From NCBI RefSeq assembly GCF_023721835.1, contig NZ_JAMKFE010000001.1, forward strand, positions 466,296 to 530,295: a DNA stretch of 64,000 nt, read 5' to 3'. Origin of the DNA: Caldimonas mangrovi. GTDB lineage: Bacteria > Pseudomonadota > Gammaproteobacteria > Burkholderiales > Burkholderiaceae_C. The translations under genes were made by a program, and so were the position numbers. The notes beneath the pieces are model-generated. The model had not been told where the DNA came from. It ran no database searches and saw only the letters and a list, made by a program, of their open reading frames with translations. Below are positions 50,267 through 62,100 of this stretch, in pieces (the first letter of the stretch is position 1; every line of letters begins with the position of its first letter).

Positions 50267-51334
50267 TCAACCGACCGCTGTCGCGAGATCGGCGACAAAG
50301 GCGTCGACGGCTTCGGCGCTGGTGTCCCAGGCGCACATCAGGCGGCAGCCGCCGCCCGCAATGAACTGGTAGAACTTCCAGCCTTTCGCGTACATCGCGT
50401 CGATCGCAGGCTGCGGCAACTGCGCGAACACCGAGTTCACCTGCGGCGGGTGCAGTACCTTCACGCCGGGAACCCGGCCGACCGCTTCGTGCAGGCGCTG
50501 CGCCATCGCATTCGCATGGCGCGCGTTGCGCAGCCAGACGTCGTTCTCCAAGAGCCCCACCCAGGGCGCAGAGATGAACCGCATCTTCGAGGCCAGCTGC
50601 CCGGCCTGTTTCACGCGGTAGGCGAAGTCTTCCGACAGCGCGCGGTCGAAGAAAACGACCGCCTCACCGACCGGCAGGCCGTTCTTGGTGCCGCCAAAGC
50701 ACAGCACGTCGACGCCGGCACGCCAGGTGACGTCGCTCGGATGGCAGCCGAGTGCGGCCACGGCATTGGCGAAACGGGCCCCGTCCATGTGCACCTTCAG
50801 GTGCCGGCGTTTCGCGATCGCGGCGATCGCGCGCACTTCCTCGACGGTGTAGACCGTGCCCAGTTCGGTCGCCTGTGTCAGGCTCACCACCTTCGGCTTC
50901 GGGTAGTGAAGGTCGCTGCGCTTGGTCACCAGCGCTTCGACGGCGTCGGGCGTCAGCTTGCCGAGCCGTGCCGCCGGGCTCTCGCTTTCGGCGACCAGCA
51001 GCTTGGAGCCGTTCGAGAAGAACTCCGGGCCACCGCACTCGTCGGTCTCGATGTGCGCAAAGGGCGTGCAGATCACCGAGTGGTAGCTCTGGCACATCGA
51101 CGCCAGCGCGAGCGAGTTGGCCGCGGTGCCGTTGAAGACGAAGTAGACGTCGCATTCGGTCTGGAACAGCTCGCGGATCATGTCCGTCGAGCGCTGCGTC
51201 CAGATGTCGTCGCCATAGCCCGGCTGGTGCCCGCTGTGGTTGGCCTCCAGGAACCAGTGCAGCGCCTCGGGGCAGATGCCGGCGTAGTTGTCGCTCGCGA
51301 ACTGCTGACGCAGCGTGTCGACGGGGCGTGTCAT
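50267..51334 (-). CDS. ltaE: Low-specificity L-threonine aldolase
   Basis: A 355-residue PLP-dependent beta-eliminating/aldolase fold enzyme, cleaving threonine or allo-threonine to glycine and acetaldehyde. The PLP lysine is Lys217 in LCFGGTKNGLPVG; HMDGARFANAVAALG provides the aspartate that binds the pyridine nitrogen. Start 51334 (MTRPVDTL) is 10 bp after gcvP. Placement in a glycine-riboswitch operon is consistent with a role in glycine metabolism. Other beta-eliminating lyases are less likely. Confidence 0.9.
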   Translation of the reverse strand: MTRPVDTLRQQFASDNYAGICPEALHWFLEANHSGHQPGYGDDIWTQRSTDMIRELFQTECDVYFVFNGTAANSLALASMCQSYHSVICTPFAHIETDECGGPEFFSNGSKLLVAESESPAARLGKLTPDAVEALVTKRSDLHYPKPKVVSLTQATELGTVYTVEEVRAIAAIAKRRHLKVHMDGARFANAVAALGCHPSDVTWRAGVDVLCFGGTKNGLPVGEAVVFFDRALSEDFAYRVKQAGQLASKMRFISAPWVGLLENDVWLRNARHANAMAQRLHEAVGRVPGVKVLHPPQVNSVFAQLPQPAIDAMYAKGWKFYQFIAGGGCRLMCAWDTSAEAVDAFVADLATAVG

Positions 51335-51344
51335 CGCGCAGCGC

Positions 51345-54248
<2,904 letters not shown>

Positions 54249-54274
54249 GAACTTCTTTCGGACGGACGGGGAAG

Positions 54275-54298
54275 TCCGCAGTGCCGGTGCACTGCGGA
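54275..54298 (-). promoter_or_regulatory. Intercistronic stem-loop between gcvH and gcvP
   Basis: TCCGCAGTGC (54275-54284) and GCACTGCGGA (54289-54298) form a perfect 10-bp stem closed by a 4-nt loop. No T-run follows on the minus strand, so it may act as an mRNA stability or processing element that sets the high GcvH level. Confidence 0.6.
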
Positions 54299-54312
54299 AG
54301 ACAAAAGGAGGG

Positions 54313-54690
54313 TCAGCTGTTCTTGATGAGTTCGTCGTAGGCAGCCTGGTCCAGCAGCGCGTCGAACTCGGCCAGGTCGGTGACCTGCATCTTGAAGAAC
54401 CAGCCCTTGCCGAGCGGGTCGCTGTTGGCGAGCGACGGGTCGGCGCGCAGTTCTTCATTCACTTCGAGCACCTCGCCGGTGAGCGGCGCGTAAAGGTCGG
54501 CGGCCGCCTTGACCGATTCGACGACGCCGGCGACCTCCTTGCCCTTCAACTTCGTCCCGGCTGCCGGCAGGTCGACGAACACGACGTCGCCAAGCGCATC
54601 CTGGGCGTGATGCGTGATGCCGACGACGGCGATCCCGTCATCGCCGGTGATCTCGATCCATTCGTGGTCGGGGGTGTACTTCACGGTCAT
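54313..54690 (-). CDS. gcvH: Glycine cleavage system H protein
   Basis: A 125-residue lipoyl carrier protein of the glycine cleavage complex. The lipoyl-attachment lysine is Lys61 in [21 protein letters not shown] at the N-terminus and [14 protein letters not shown] near the C-terminus are diagnostic. ATG 54690 has a GGAG ribosome-binding site directly upstream. Located 88 bp after gcvT. Confidence 0.98.
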   Translation of the reverse strand: MTVKYTPDHEWIEITGDDGIAVVGITHHAQDALGDVVFVDLPAAGTKLKGKEVAGVVESVKAAADLYAPLTGEVLEVNEELRADPSLANSDPLGKGWFFKMQVTDLAEFDALLDQAAYDELIKNS

Positions 54691-54778
54691 GGGCAGCTCC
54701 TGCAAAGGTGGTTCTGGGTGGTTCAGTTCACGGAAAAAGACGAAGGGCCGGTGTGCCCGGCCTCGGCGGGAAACGGAC

Positions 54779-55894
54779 TCAACCGCGGTGATAGCGGTGC
54801 GGCACGAACGGCATCGGTGTCACGCGCATCGGCAGCTTCTTCTCGCGCACGACGGCGTGGACGATGGAGCCGGTGGCCGCATGGTTGACGGCCAGATACG
54901 CCATGGCCACGGGCTGGTTCGCGGTCGGGCCGGTGGTGCCGCTCGTCACGCGCCCCAGCGAGTGGCCGTGGCTGTCGACGATCTTCGTGCCTTCGCGCAC
55001 CGGTGCGCGTTCCAGGCCAACCAGGCCGACGCGCTTGTTCATCGCACCGTTCGAGAGCTGCGTGTCGATCACGGTCGCGCCGGGGTACCCACCGGCACGC
55101 GCGCCGCCGGCGCGGCGCACTTTCTGGATGGCCCAGGTCAGGCCGGCTTCGACCGGCGTGGTGCTGGCGTCGATGTCGTGGCCGTACAGGCAGAGCCCGG
55201 CTTCGAGCCGCAACGTGTCACGTGCGCCCAGCCCCGCCGGCTTCACTTCGGGCTGCTCCAGCAACGCGCGCGCCAGGCCTTCGGCCTGCTCCGCAGGCAC
55301 CGAGATCTCGAAGCCGTCTTCGCCCGTGTATCCCGATCGTGTCACGAAGCAGTCGGCGCCGGCCAGTTCGAAGCAGCCCCCGGTCATGAAGGTCAATCGT
55401 GCAACGCCCGGGTCGAGTCGCGACAGTGCGGTCACGGCCTGCGGGCCTTGCAACGCCAGCAGCGCACGCTCGGGCAGCGGCTGGATGCTGCAGCGATGGC
55501 CGATGTGGGTGGTCAGGTGGCTCAGATCGGCGACCTTGCAGGCAGCGTTGACGATGATGAACAGGTCGTCGTCGCGGCGCGTGATCATCAGGTCGTCCAG
55601 CAGCCCGCCGTTCGCATTGGTGAAGAAGCCATAGCGCTGCTTGCCGACCGGCAGGTCGACCACGTCGACAGGCACCAGCGATTCGAGCGCGAACGCCGCA
55701 TCGGGCCCGACCAGCCGCAGTTGCCCCATGTGCGAGACGTCGAACAGCGCCGCCGCGCTGCGGCAGTGCTTGTGTTCCGCGAGGATGCCGGTGTAGTGCA
55801 AGGGCATCTCGTAGCCGGCGAAAGGCACCATGCGGGCACCGAGTTCGAGGTGCAACGCATAGAGCGGGGTCTTGAGAGTGTCGGTGGCGGACAT
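54779..55894 (-). CDS. gcvT: Glycine cleavage system T protein (aminomethyltransferase)
   Basis: A 371-residue tetrahydrofolate-dependent aminomethyltransferase, which makes 5,10-methylene-THF and ammonia. LHLELGARMVPFAGYEMPLHY, SHMGQLRL, SGYTGEDGFEISVP and LEAGLCLYGHDID are hallmark segments with the folate-binding acids. Start 55894 (MSATDTLK). It is the first gene after the tandem glycine riboswitch and so the primary target of that control. Confidence 0.98.
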   Translation of the reverse strand: MSATDTLKTPLYALHLELGARMVPFAGYEMPLHYTGILAEHKHCRSAAALFDVSHMGQLRLVGPDAAFALESLVPVDVVDLPVGKQRYGFFTNANGGLLDDLMITRRDDDLFIIVNAACKVADLSHLTTHIGHRCSIQPLPERALLALQGPQAVTALSRLDPGVARLTFMTGGCFELAGADCFVTRSGYTGEDGFEISVPAEQAEGLARALLEQPEVKPAGLGARDTLRLEAGLCLYGHDIDASTTPVEAGLTWAIQKVRRAGGARAGGYPGATVIDTQLSNGAMNKRVGLVGLERAPVREGTKIVDSHGHSLGRVTSGTTGPTANQPVAMAYLAVNHAATGSIVHAVVREKKLPMRVTPMPFVPHRYHRG

Positions 55895-55906
55895 GGCGTT
55901 TTTCCC

Positions 55907-55950
55907 GAGGGCATATCGTGCGACCACCGCGGCACGGTGGAGCTGCCCTC
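55907..55950 (-). promoter_or_regulatory. Possible expression-platform hairpin of the glycine riboswitch
   Basis: GAGGGCA (55907-55913) and TGCCCTC (55944-55950) can pair as a 7-bp outer stem, with an inner CCACCG/CGGTGG stem. It lies between aptamer II and gcvT, ending 12 nt before the ATG. Because no T-run follows, translational control through the gcvT ribosome-binding region is more likely than termination. Confidence 0.5.
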
Positions 55951-56156
55951 GCTGTCCGCTTTACCTGAGAGATTGGCCGCTGCACCCTTCAGGTGCGCCG
56001 CGGCTTGCCCCTTCGGTGGGCGGGCTCGCAGACCCGCCTCTCTCCAGTGAGGTGACGCCTCCTTCGGGAGGCGTTTGCCAGTCCTTTTGCCTGAGCGTTC
56101 GGGGTTCACCCTGCGCCTTCGGCGGCTTCGCGAGGAAGCTCTCTCCTGACCCGGCG
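55951..56156 (-). ncRNA. Tandem glycine riboswitch (two aptamers)
   Basis: Read on the minus strand, the first aptamer (56148-56081) has GGAGAG, then GCCGAAGGCGCAGG and CGCTCAGGCAAAAGGAC. The second (56046-55951) has GGAGAG, then ACCGAAGGGGCAAG and TCTCTCAGGTAAAGCGGAC. These are the conserved glycine-aptamer cores. A linker of about 34 nt contains an 8-bp hairpin (56055-56062 with 56067-56074). Tandem glycine riboswitches normally switch gcv operons on when glycine is abundant. Confidence 0.95.
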
Positions 56157-56157
56157 C

Positions 56158-56186
56158 AGTATATCCGCCGGGCTGCTGCGCACCAA
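56158..56186 (-). promoter_or_regulatory. Sigma70 promoter of the glycine riboswitch / gcv operon
   Basis: On the minus strand, TTGGTG (56186-56181) and TATACT (56163-56158) are 17 bp apart, placing the transcription start a few bases before the first aptamer. The rest of the 352-bp gap 55895-56246 is the riboswitch and its expression platform. Confidence 0.75.
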
Positions 56187-56246
56187 CGAAAACCGCGCCG
56201 GCGGGAGCGACTCGCGCGGCGCGGTAAAGAGGCGACCGAGGCGGTT

Positions 56247-57938
56247 TTACATGCCCGAGTAGTTGGGGCCACCGCCGCCTTCGGGCGTGACCCAGACGAT
56301 GTTCTGTGTCGGGTCCTTGATGTCGCAGGTCTTGCAGTGCACGCAGTTCTGCGCGTTGATCTGCAGCCGCTCGCCGCCGACTTCTGCCGGCACGAATTCG
56401 TACACACCGGCCGGGCAGTAGCGGCTTTCCGGCCCCGCGTACTTGGCCAGATTGACCTGCACCGGAATGCGGTCGTCCTTCAAGGTCAGGTGCGCCGGCT
56501 GGTTTTCTTCATGGTTGGTGTTGCTGATGAACACCGACGAGAGGCGGTCGAACGTCAGTTTGCCGTCCGGCTTCGGGTAGACGATGGGCTGGCACTCGTT
56601 GGCCGGTTTCAGGTACACGTGATCCGGGTCCTTGCGATGCAATGTCCACGGCGGGATGCCGATGCCGATCTTCGGCAGAAACCATTGCTCGATGCCTGTC
56701 ATCAATTTGGCCACCAGCGGCGGCTTCTTGAACCAGTTCTTGAAGTTGCGAGTCTGCTGCAGTTCTTCGTTGAGCCAGCTCTTCTCGAACGCCTCCGGGT
56801 AGGCCGACAACTCGTCCAGTGCGCGGCCGGCCTGCAAGGCGTCGGCGATCGCGTCCGCGCACATCATGCCGCTCTTGATGGCTGCGTGGCTGCCCTTGAT
56901 GCGTGCCGCGTTCAGGTAGCCGGCGTCGCAGCCGATCAGTGCGCCGCCCGGAAACACCGTCTTCGGCAATGCCTGCGGCGTGCCGTTATTGATGGCGCGC
57001 GCGCCGTAGCCGATGCGCTTGCCGCCTTCGATGTGCGCGCGGATCGCCGGGTGCGTCTTCCAGCGCTGCATCTCCTCGAACGGGCTCATGTAGGGGTTTT
57101 GGTAATCCAGGCCGATCACGAAGCCCAGTGTCACCTTGTTGTCTTCCAGGTGATACAGGAAGCCGCCACCGAAGGTGTCGTCGTCCATCGGCCAGCCGGC
57201 CGTATGCACCACCAGCCCTGGCTTGGCCTTGGCCGGGTCGATCTCCCACAATTCCTTGACGCCGATGGCGTAGGTCTGCGGGTCCTTGCCGGCGTCCAGC
57301 CGGTAATTCGCGATCAGCTGCTTGCCCAGGTGCCCGCGCGCGCCTTCGGCAAAGACGGTGTACTTGCCGAGCAGTTCCATACCGAGCTGGAAATTCGGGC
57401 CCGGCTCGCCGTTCTTCTCGACGCCCAGATTGCCGGTGGCCACGCCCTTGACGCGCCCCTGCTCGTCGTAAAGCACTTCAGCGGCGGCGAAGCCGGGAAA
57501 GATTTCGATGCCCAGCCCTTCGGCCTGCTGCGCCATCCACTTGACGACGTTACTCAGCGAGATCACGTAGCAGCCGTCGTTGTGGAAGTTGCGCGGCATC
57601 AGCCAGTCGGGGATGCGAGTGGATCCCGTCTCGGTCAACGTCAGCACGTCGTCGCCCGTCACTGCCTGGTTGAGCGGGGCGCCGAGTTCCTTCCAGTTCG
57701 GGAACAACTCGTTCATCGCCCGCGGGTCCATCACCGCACCGGAAAGAATGTGCGCGCCCGGTTCGGAGCCTTTTTCCAGCACGCACACCGAGATCTCCTG
57801 GCCTTTCTCGGCCGCGACCTGCTTCAGCCGGATGGCCGCGGCCAGGCCGGCAGGCCCCCCACCGACGATCACCACGTCGTACTCCATCGATTCGCGGGGA
57901 CCGTACTGCTCCAGGATCTGCTGTGGGGTCATCGTCAT
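56247..57938 (-). CDS. Electron transfer flavoprotein-ubiquinone oxidoreductase
   Basis: A 563-residue membrane-associated flavo-iron-sulfur enzyme passing electrons from ETF (fatty-acid and amino-acid oxidation) to the quinone pool. The FAD loop VIVGGGPAGLAAAIRL is near residue 25. The C-terminal [4Fe-4S] ligands are in RYCPAGVYEF and INAQNCVHCKTCDIKDPTQNI, ending GGGGPNYSGM. ATG 57938 has GAGGAAC just upstream. The gene is monocistronic, in the same direction as gcv, and its stop is 90 bp before the riboswitch. Confidence 0.97.
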   Translation of the reverse strand: MTMTPQQILEQYGPRESMEYDVVIVGGGPAGLAAAIRLKQVAAEKGQEISVCVLEKGSEPGAHILSGAVMDPRAMNELFPNWKELGAPLNQAVTGDDVLTLTETGSTRIPDWLMPRNFHNDGCYVISLSNVVKWMAQQAEGLGIEIFPGFAAAEVLYDEQGRVKGVATGNLGVEKNGEPGPNFQLGMELLGKYTVFAEGARGHLGKQLIANYRLDAGKDPQTYAIGVKELWEIDPAKAKPGLVVHTAGWPMDDDTFGGGFLYHLEDNKVTLGFVIGLDYQNPYMSPFEEMQRWKTHPAIRAHIEGGKRIGYGARAINNGTPQALPKTVFPGGALIGCDAGYLNAARIKGSHAAIKSGMMCADAIADALQAGRALDELSAYPEAFEKSWLNEELQQTRNFKNWFKKPPLVAKLMTGIEQWFLPKIGIGIPPWTLHRKDPDHVYLKPANECQPIVYPKPDGKLTFDRLSSVFISNTNHEENQPAHLTLKDDRIPVQVNLAKYAGPESRYCPAGVYEFVPAEVGGERLQINAQNCVHCKTCDIKDPTQNIVWVTPEGGGGPNYSGM

Positions 57939-57974
57939 GTTCCTCTAGTGTCTCGGTTCGGCTGCGACCGCGCG

Positions 57975-58012
57975 ATTCTATCGGTGCGTCATCAGAAATC
58001 GAACGATCGTGC
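57975..58012 (-). promoter_or_regulatory. Putative promoter and operator of the ETF-quinone oxidoreductase gene
   Basis: TAGAAT on the minus strand (57980-57975) lies 37 bp upstream of the ATG. About 20 bp further upstream is GAACGATCGTGC (58001-58012) with a core 8-bp palindrome ACGATCGT, overlapping the expected -35 position. Such a placement fits a repressor site, possibly a TetR-type regulator of beta-oxidation; identity not shown. The divergent gap 57939-58182 also carries the palindrome at 58128-58145. Confidence 0.4.
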
Positions 58013-58127
58013 TTTTATTATCTTATGCCTGCTGTTGCACTTGCGCCGCGGCCGTCCTGCACGGTGGAAAGCGCTGTCTACACAGCGACACGCCGTGGCC
58101 GCCAGCTGCCGCTATCCTTGCCGCATC

Positions 58128-58145
58128 CGCGCCGCTAGCGGCGCG
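58128..58145. promoter_or_regulatory. Perfect 18-bp GC palindrome upstream of the SDR gene
   Basis: CGCGCCGCTAGCGGCGCG is its own reverse complement. It begins 55 bp before the SDR start codon. It could be an operator or simply a GC-rich hairpin. Confidence 0.45.
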
Positions 58146-58182
58146 CAATCCACAGACGATACCTGAGACACGAAAGGCTTCC

Positions 58183-58965
58183 ATGGCTTACAGCATCGAC
58201 CTATCCGGGCGCGTCGCGCTCATCACCGGCGCGTCCAGCGGCCTCGGTACGCAGTTCGCAAAGACGTTGGCAAGCGCTGGCGCCGCCGTCGTGCTGGCCG
58301 GGCGACGCATCGAGCGTCTGAAGACGCTGCGCGCCGAGATCGAGGCCGAAGGCGGCGACGCTCACGTTGTTGGTCTCGACGTGACCGACACCAGCAGCAT
58401 CCGCTCTGCCGTCGCCCATGCCGAAACCGAAGTTGGCGGGATCGATATCCTCGTCAACAACTCCGGCGTCAGCACCACGCAGAAGCTGACCGACGTCACG
58501 CCCGACGACTACGACTACGTCTTCGACACCAACACCCGTGGCGCCTTCTTCGTTGCACAAGAAGTCGGCAAGCGCATGCTTGCTCGCGCGCGCGGCGCGG
58601 CCCCCGGCACCTACACCGGCGGGCGCATCGTCAACGTTGCGTCCATGGCCGGCCTGCGCCCGCTCGGCCAGATCGGCGTCTACGCGATGAGCAAGGCAGC
58701 GGTCGTGCACATGACGCGTGCGATGGCGCTGGAGTGGGGCCGCTACGGCATCAACGTCAACGCCGTGTGCCCCGGCTACATCGACACCGAGATCAACCAC
58801 CATCACTGGAACACGGAGCAGGGCCAGAAGCTGATCCAGATGCTGCCGCGCAAGCGGCTTGGGCAGCCGCAGGACCTCGATGCGCTGATCGTCATGCTGT
58901 GTTCCAACGAGAGTCACTTCATCAACGGCGCCGTGATCGCGGCCGACGACGGCTTCGGTGTCTGA
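58183..58965 (+). CDS. Short-chain dehydrogenase/reductase (FabG-like)
   Basis: A 260-residue classical SDR. The cofactor loop is TGASSGLG (about 16-23), NNSG follows at about residue 92, and the catalytic triad is Ser in VNVASMAG plus YAMSK. Arg40/Arg41 after beta-strand 2 (AGRRIERL) suggest NADP(H) preference. Its neighbours, a thioesterase and ETF-QO, hint at fatty-acyl or related metabolism, but the substrate is unknown. The stop overlaps the next start (TGATG). Confidence 0.88.
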   Translation: MAYSIDLSGRVALITGASSGLGTQFAKTLASAGAAVVLAGRRIERLKTLRAEIEAEGGDAHVVGLDVTDTSSIRSAVAHAETEVGGIDILVNNSGVSTTQKLTDVTPDDYDYVFDTNTRGAFFVAQEVGKRMLARARGAAPGTYTGGRIVNVASMAGLRPLGQIGVYAMSKAAVVHMTRAMALEWGRYGINVNAVCPGYIDTEINHHHWNTEQGQKLIQMLPRKRLGQPQDLDALIVMLCSNESHFINGAVIAADDGFGV

Positions 58966-59615
58966 TGGCCGGCGTTTCCTTGCGTCCATTGTCCGCCGCT
59001 GAGTGCCGCGTGCTCGGCGTGCTGGTCGAGAAGCAGCTCACGGTGCCCGACACTTACCCGCTGTCGCTCAATGCATTGACGGCCGGCTGCAACCAGAAGA
59101 CCGCGCGCCAACCGGTGATGGAATTGCCCGAGGCCGAAGTGCAGCAGACGGTTGACGAGTTGCGCCACCTGAGCCTGGTCAACCAGACCTCGGGCAGCCG
59201 AGTGAGTCGCTATGAGCACAACGTGCAGCGCGTGCTCGGCATCCCGAGCCAGAGCGTCGTGCTGCTGACGTTGCTGATGCTGCGCGGGCCGCAGACAGCC
59301 GCGGAGTTGCGCATCCACAGCGAACGAATGCACCGGTTCGCCGACGTCTCGTCGGTCGATGCCTTTCTCGATGAATTGTCCGAGCGCGACCCGCCGCTGG
59401 TGGTCAAGCTGCCGCGTGCGCCCGGCATGCGCGAGAACCGCTGGGCCCAACTGCTCGGTGGACCGGTCGACGTCGCTTCGTCAGCCCCCGTGTCCGAGCC
59501 GGCTGCGACGGTCGCGCCTGGCGAGCTGGCCGCGCTGCGCGCCGAAGTCGCTGAACTGCGCGCTCTCGTCGAACGTCTCTATACCGAACTCGGCGTCCAG
59601 AAAGCCGACACCTGA
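58965..59615 (+). CDS. YceH/UPF0502 (DUF480) family protein
   Basis: A 216-residue protein with two winged-helix repeats (about 5-80 and 90-165): [36 protein letters not shown] and [19 protein letters not shown] are the DUF480 signatures. A C-terminal coiled-coil-like stretch ([19 protein letters not shown]) may dimerise it. Function unknown. The start overlaps the SDR stop by one base. Confidence 0.92.
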   Translation: MAGVSLRPLSAAECRVLGVLVEKQLTVPDTYPLSLNALTAGCNQKTARQPVMELPEAEVQQTVDELRHLSLVNQTSGSRVSRYEHNVQRVLGIPSQSVVLLTLLMLRGPQTAAELRIHSERMHRFADVSSVDAFLDELSERDPPLVVKLPRAPGMRENRWAQLLGGPVDVASSAPVSEPAATVAPGELAALRAEVAELRALVERLYTELGVQKADT

Positions 59616-59621
59616 GGCCTC

Positions 59622-60041
59622 ATGAGAATCGAGATCCCGGAACAGAAGAAGTTGGTGCACGAGATGCAGATCCCCATCCGCTGGGGGGACATGGACGCCA
59701 TGCGCCACGTCAACAATGCAATGTATTTCCGCTACCTGGAGATCATCCGCATCGAGTGGCTGCATGGCCTGGGCGGTGCGCCCGACCCGCAGGGCACAGG
59801 CCCGGTGATCATCAACGCGTTCTGCAACTTCTATCGTCAGCTCGAGTTTCCGGGCACCATCCTCGCGAAGCACTACGTCGCGAACCCCGGGCGCACCAGC
59901 TTCGACACCTTCATCACGCTCGAACGCACCGACAACCCCGGCACGGTCTACGCGGCCGGCGGCGCGACGACTGTCTGGGTCGATTTTCCCCAGCAGAAGT
60001 CGGTGCCGTTGCCCGACTGGCTGCGCACCGTCATCGAATGA
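59622..60041 (+). CDS. Acyl-CoA thioesterase (4HBT hot-dog fold)
   Basis: A 139-residue hot-dog fold thioesterase. IPIRWGDMDAMRHVNNAMYFRYLEIIRIEW is the 4-hydroxybenzoyl-CoA thioesterase signature with catalytic Asp. It hydrolyses acyl-CoA to free acid and CoA; chain-length preference is not predictable. It starts 7 bp after YceH, forming a three-gene run with SDR and YceH. Its stop is 5 bp from the convergent LuxR gene. Confidence 0.92.
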   Translation: MRIEIPEQKKLVHEMQIPIRWGDMDAMRHVNNAMYFRYLEIIRIEWLHGLGGAPDPQGTGPVIINAFCNFYRQLEFPGTILAKHYVANPGRTSFDTFITLERTDNPGTVYAAGGATTVWVDFPQQKSVPLPDWLRTVIE

Positions 60042-60045
60042 GCGC

Positions 60046-60594
60046 CTAGCCCGCGAGCAGGCGCTGCACCAACTCCGGCGTCGTCGACGCCTTGAACTTG
60101 CGCATCAGGCGCGCCCGGTAGATGTCCACCGTGCGGTGGCTGATGCCCAGCACACGGCCGATCTGCTTGCTGGTCTGCCCCTCGATCAACAGTGCCGCGA
60201 CCTCGCGCTCACGCCCGGTCAGCTCGGCCTTGACCGGACGCCGCGACGACAAGTCCTCGAACGACCAGATGCCGGCGGCGTGCGGCGAGGCGCGCTCCAT
60301 GGCGCGACCGGTCACGTGGCACCAGAACAGATCGCCGTCACCGCGCTTCATGATGCGGTCGTCGGCGTAGCGGCCGCGCGCATTGAGCACCGGGGTGATC
60401 CGCTCGCCGGTGCGCTCGAACTCCTCCGGGCTGGGATAGAGCATCAGGAAGGATTGGCCGATCAGCAACTCGCGCGAGGTGCGGAACATCTCTGCCAACG
60501 CCTCGTTGCAGTCCACGATGACCCGGTGGCGTGACAGCACCAACCCCACCGGTGCGAGTTCGAAGGCGATGCGGTAGTCGACGTCCTGGCCCAT
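60046..60594 (-). CDS. PAS-domain LuxR-family transcriptional regulator
   Basis: A 182-residue regulator. An N-terminal PAS domain (about 5-115: FELAPVGLVLSRHRVIVDCNEALAEMF) is joined to a LuxR/FixJ helix-turn-helix (about 120-180: LTGREREVAALLIEGQTSKQIGRVLGISHRTVDIYRARLMRKF). There is no receiver domain, so it is a one-component sensor. It is divergent from scoAB with a palindrome in the shared 120-bp gap, and probably controls that operon in response to a ligand or redox signal. Confidence 0.92.
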   Translation of the reverse strand: MGQDVDYRIAFELAPVGLVLSRHRVIVDCNEALAEMFRTSRELLIGQSFLMLYPSPEEFERTGERITPVLNARGRYADDRIMKRGDGDLFWCHVTGRAMERASPHAAGIWSFEDLSSRRPVKAELTGREREVAALLIEGQTSKQIGRVLGISHRTVDIYRARLMRKFKASTTPELVQRLLAG

Positions 60595-60642
60595 GTTGCG
60601 CGCCCTGGCCTCGCTGCCATCAAGGGCTTCCCTTAGGCGATT

Positions 60643-60662
60643 CTACGTATGCCGATACGTAG
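60643..60662. promoter_or_regulatory. Perfect palindromic site between LuxR regulator and scoA
   Basis: CTACGTAT-GCCG-ATACGTAG has 8-bp perfect arms and a 4-bp spacer. The half-site ATACGTAG is close to the GTAMGTAG consensus reported for FixJ. It is centred about 60 bp from both start codons. Confidence 0.7.
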
Positions 60663-60714
60663 TACGCTGTGCGCCGTTTCCCTCCATTCCAGTTCGTGTC
60701 CAAAGGAGACTCGC

Positions 60715-61416
60715 ATGAACAAGGTGTATCCCAGCGCTGCCGAGGCGCTGAAGGGCATCGTCAAGGACGGTCAACTGATGGCCGTGGGCGGCTTCGGGCT
60801 GTGCGGTATCCCCGAAGCGCTGATCGACGCCTTGCAAGCCTCCGGCGTGCAAGGCCTGACGGTGATCTCCAACAACGCGGGCGTCGACGGCTTCGGCCTC
60901 GGCAAGCTGCTCGCGACGCGCCAGATCAAGAAGATGATCTCCAGCTATGTCGGCGAGAACAAGGAGTTCGAGCGCCAATACCTGTCCGGCGAGCTGGAAC
61001 TGGAATTCACGCCGCAGGGCACACTGGCTGAAAAGCTGCGCGCCGGCGGCGCCGGCATTCCGGCCTTCTTCACCCGTACCGGCGTCGGCACCATCGTCGC
61101 CGAAGGCAAGGAGGTGCGCCAGTTCGACGGCGTGCCCTACGTGATGGAGCGCTCGCTCGTCCCCGACATTTCGCTGGTCAAGGCCCACATCGCCGACAAG
61201 TCCGGCAACCTGGTGTTCCGTCGCACCGCGCGCAACTTCAATCCCAACGTCGCGATGGCCGGCAAGATCACCGTCGTCGAGGTCGAGAAGGTTGTCGAAA
61301 CCGGCGAACTCGATCCGGACCAGGTCCACTTGCCCGGCATCTTCGTGCACCGCATCGTGGTCAACGCCACACCCGAGAAACGCATCGAGCAGCGCACCGT
61401 GCGCGCATCGGCCTGA
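60715..61416 (+). CDS. scoA: 3-oxoacid CoA-transferase subunit A
   Basis: A 233-residue alpha subunit of succinyl-CoA:3-ketoacid (acetoacetate) CoA-transferase, which activates ketone-body-type acids. [34 protein letters not shown] and [11 protein letters not shown] are family motifs. AAAGGAGA precedes ATG 60715. Subunit B follows at 23 bp. Confidence 0.95.
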   Translation: MNKVYPSAAEALKGIVKDGQLMAVGGFGLCGIPEALIDALQASGVQGLTVISNNAGVDGFGLGKLLATRQIKKMISSYVGENKEFERQYLSGELELEFTPQGTLAEKLRAGGAGIPAFFTRTGVGTIVAEGKEVRQFDGVPYVMERSLVPDISLVKAHIADKSGNLVFRRTARNFNPNVAMAGKITVVEVEKVVETGELDPDQVHLPGIFVHRIVVNATPEKRIEQRTVRASA

Positions 61417-61439
61417 CACGCAGCCCTAGGAGAACAGCA

Positions 61440-62084
61440 ATGGCTTGGAACCGTGACGAAATGGCGGCCCGCGCCGCGCGCGAGCTGCAGGACGGCTTCT
61501 ACGTGAACCTGGGCATCGGCCTGCCCACGTTGGTGGCGAACCATGTCCCGAAGGGCATGGAGGTCTGGCTGCAAAGCGAGAACGGTCTGCTCGGCATTGG
61601 CCCGTTCCCCACCGACAACCAGGTCGATCCCGACCTGATCAATGCCGGCAAGCAGACCGTGACCACGCTCCCCGGCTCGTCGATCTTCTCGTCAGCCGAC
61701 TCCTTCGCGATGATTCGCGGCGGCAAGATCAATCTCGCCATCTTGGGCGCGATGCAGGTGAGCGAAAAGGGTGATCTTGCGAACTGGATGATCCCCGGCA
61801 AGATGGTGAAAGGCATGGGCGGCGCGATGGACCTCGTCGCCGGTGTCGGCCGCGTCGTCGTGCTGATGGAGCACAGCGCCAAGAACGGCGAGCACAAGCT
61901 GCTGCAGAAGTGCACGCTGCCTCTGACCGGCGTTGGCGTCGTCAACCGCGTCATCACCGACCTGTGCGTGCTCGACGTCACGCCCGAGGGCTTCAAGTGC
62001 ATCGAACTCGCCCCCGGCGTGACGGCCGACGACATCCGCACGCAGACGGGTGCGCCAGTGCAACTGTCGCATCTGGCCGCTTGA
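61440..62084 (+). CDS. scoB: 3-oxoacid CoA-transferase subunit B
   Basis: A 214-residue beta subunit carrying the catalytic glutamate in [15 protein letters not shown] (the SENGxxG motif that forms the enzyme-CoA thioester). [19 protein letters not shown] and [18 protein letters not shown] are also conserved. ATG 61440 follows AGGAGAAC. The pair scoAB would feed acetoacetate or similar acids to acetyl-CoA. Confidence 0.95.
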   Translation: MAWNRDEMAARAARELQDGFYVNLGIGLPTLVANHVPKGMEVWLQSENGLLGIGPFPTDNQVDPDLINAGKQTVTTLPGSSIFSSADSFAMIRGGKINLAILGAMQVSEKGDLANWMIPGKMVKGMGGAMDLVAGVGRVVVLMEHSAKNGEHKLLQKCTLPLTGVGVVNRVITDLCVLDVTPEGFKCIELAPGVTADDIRTQTGAPVQLSHLAA

Positions 62085-62100
62085 CCAGGAAGAGGCCGCG

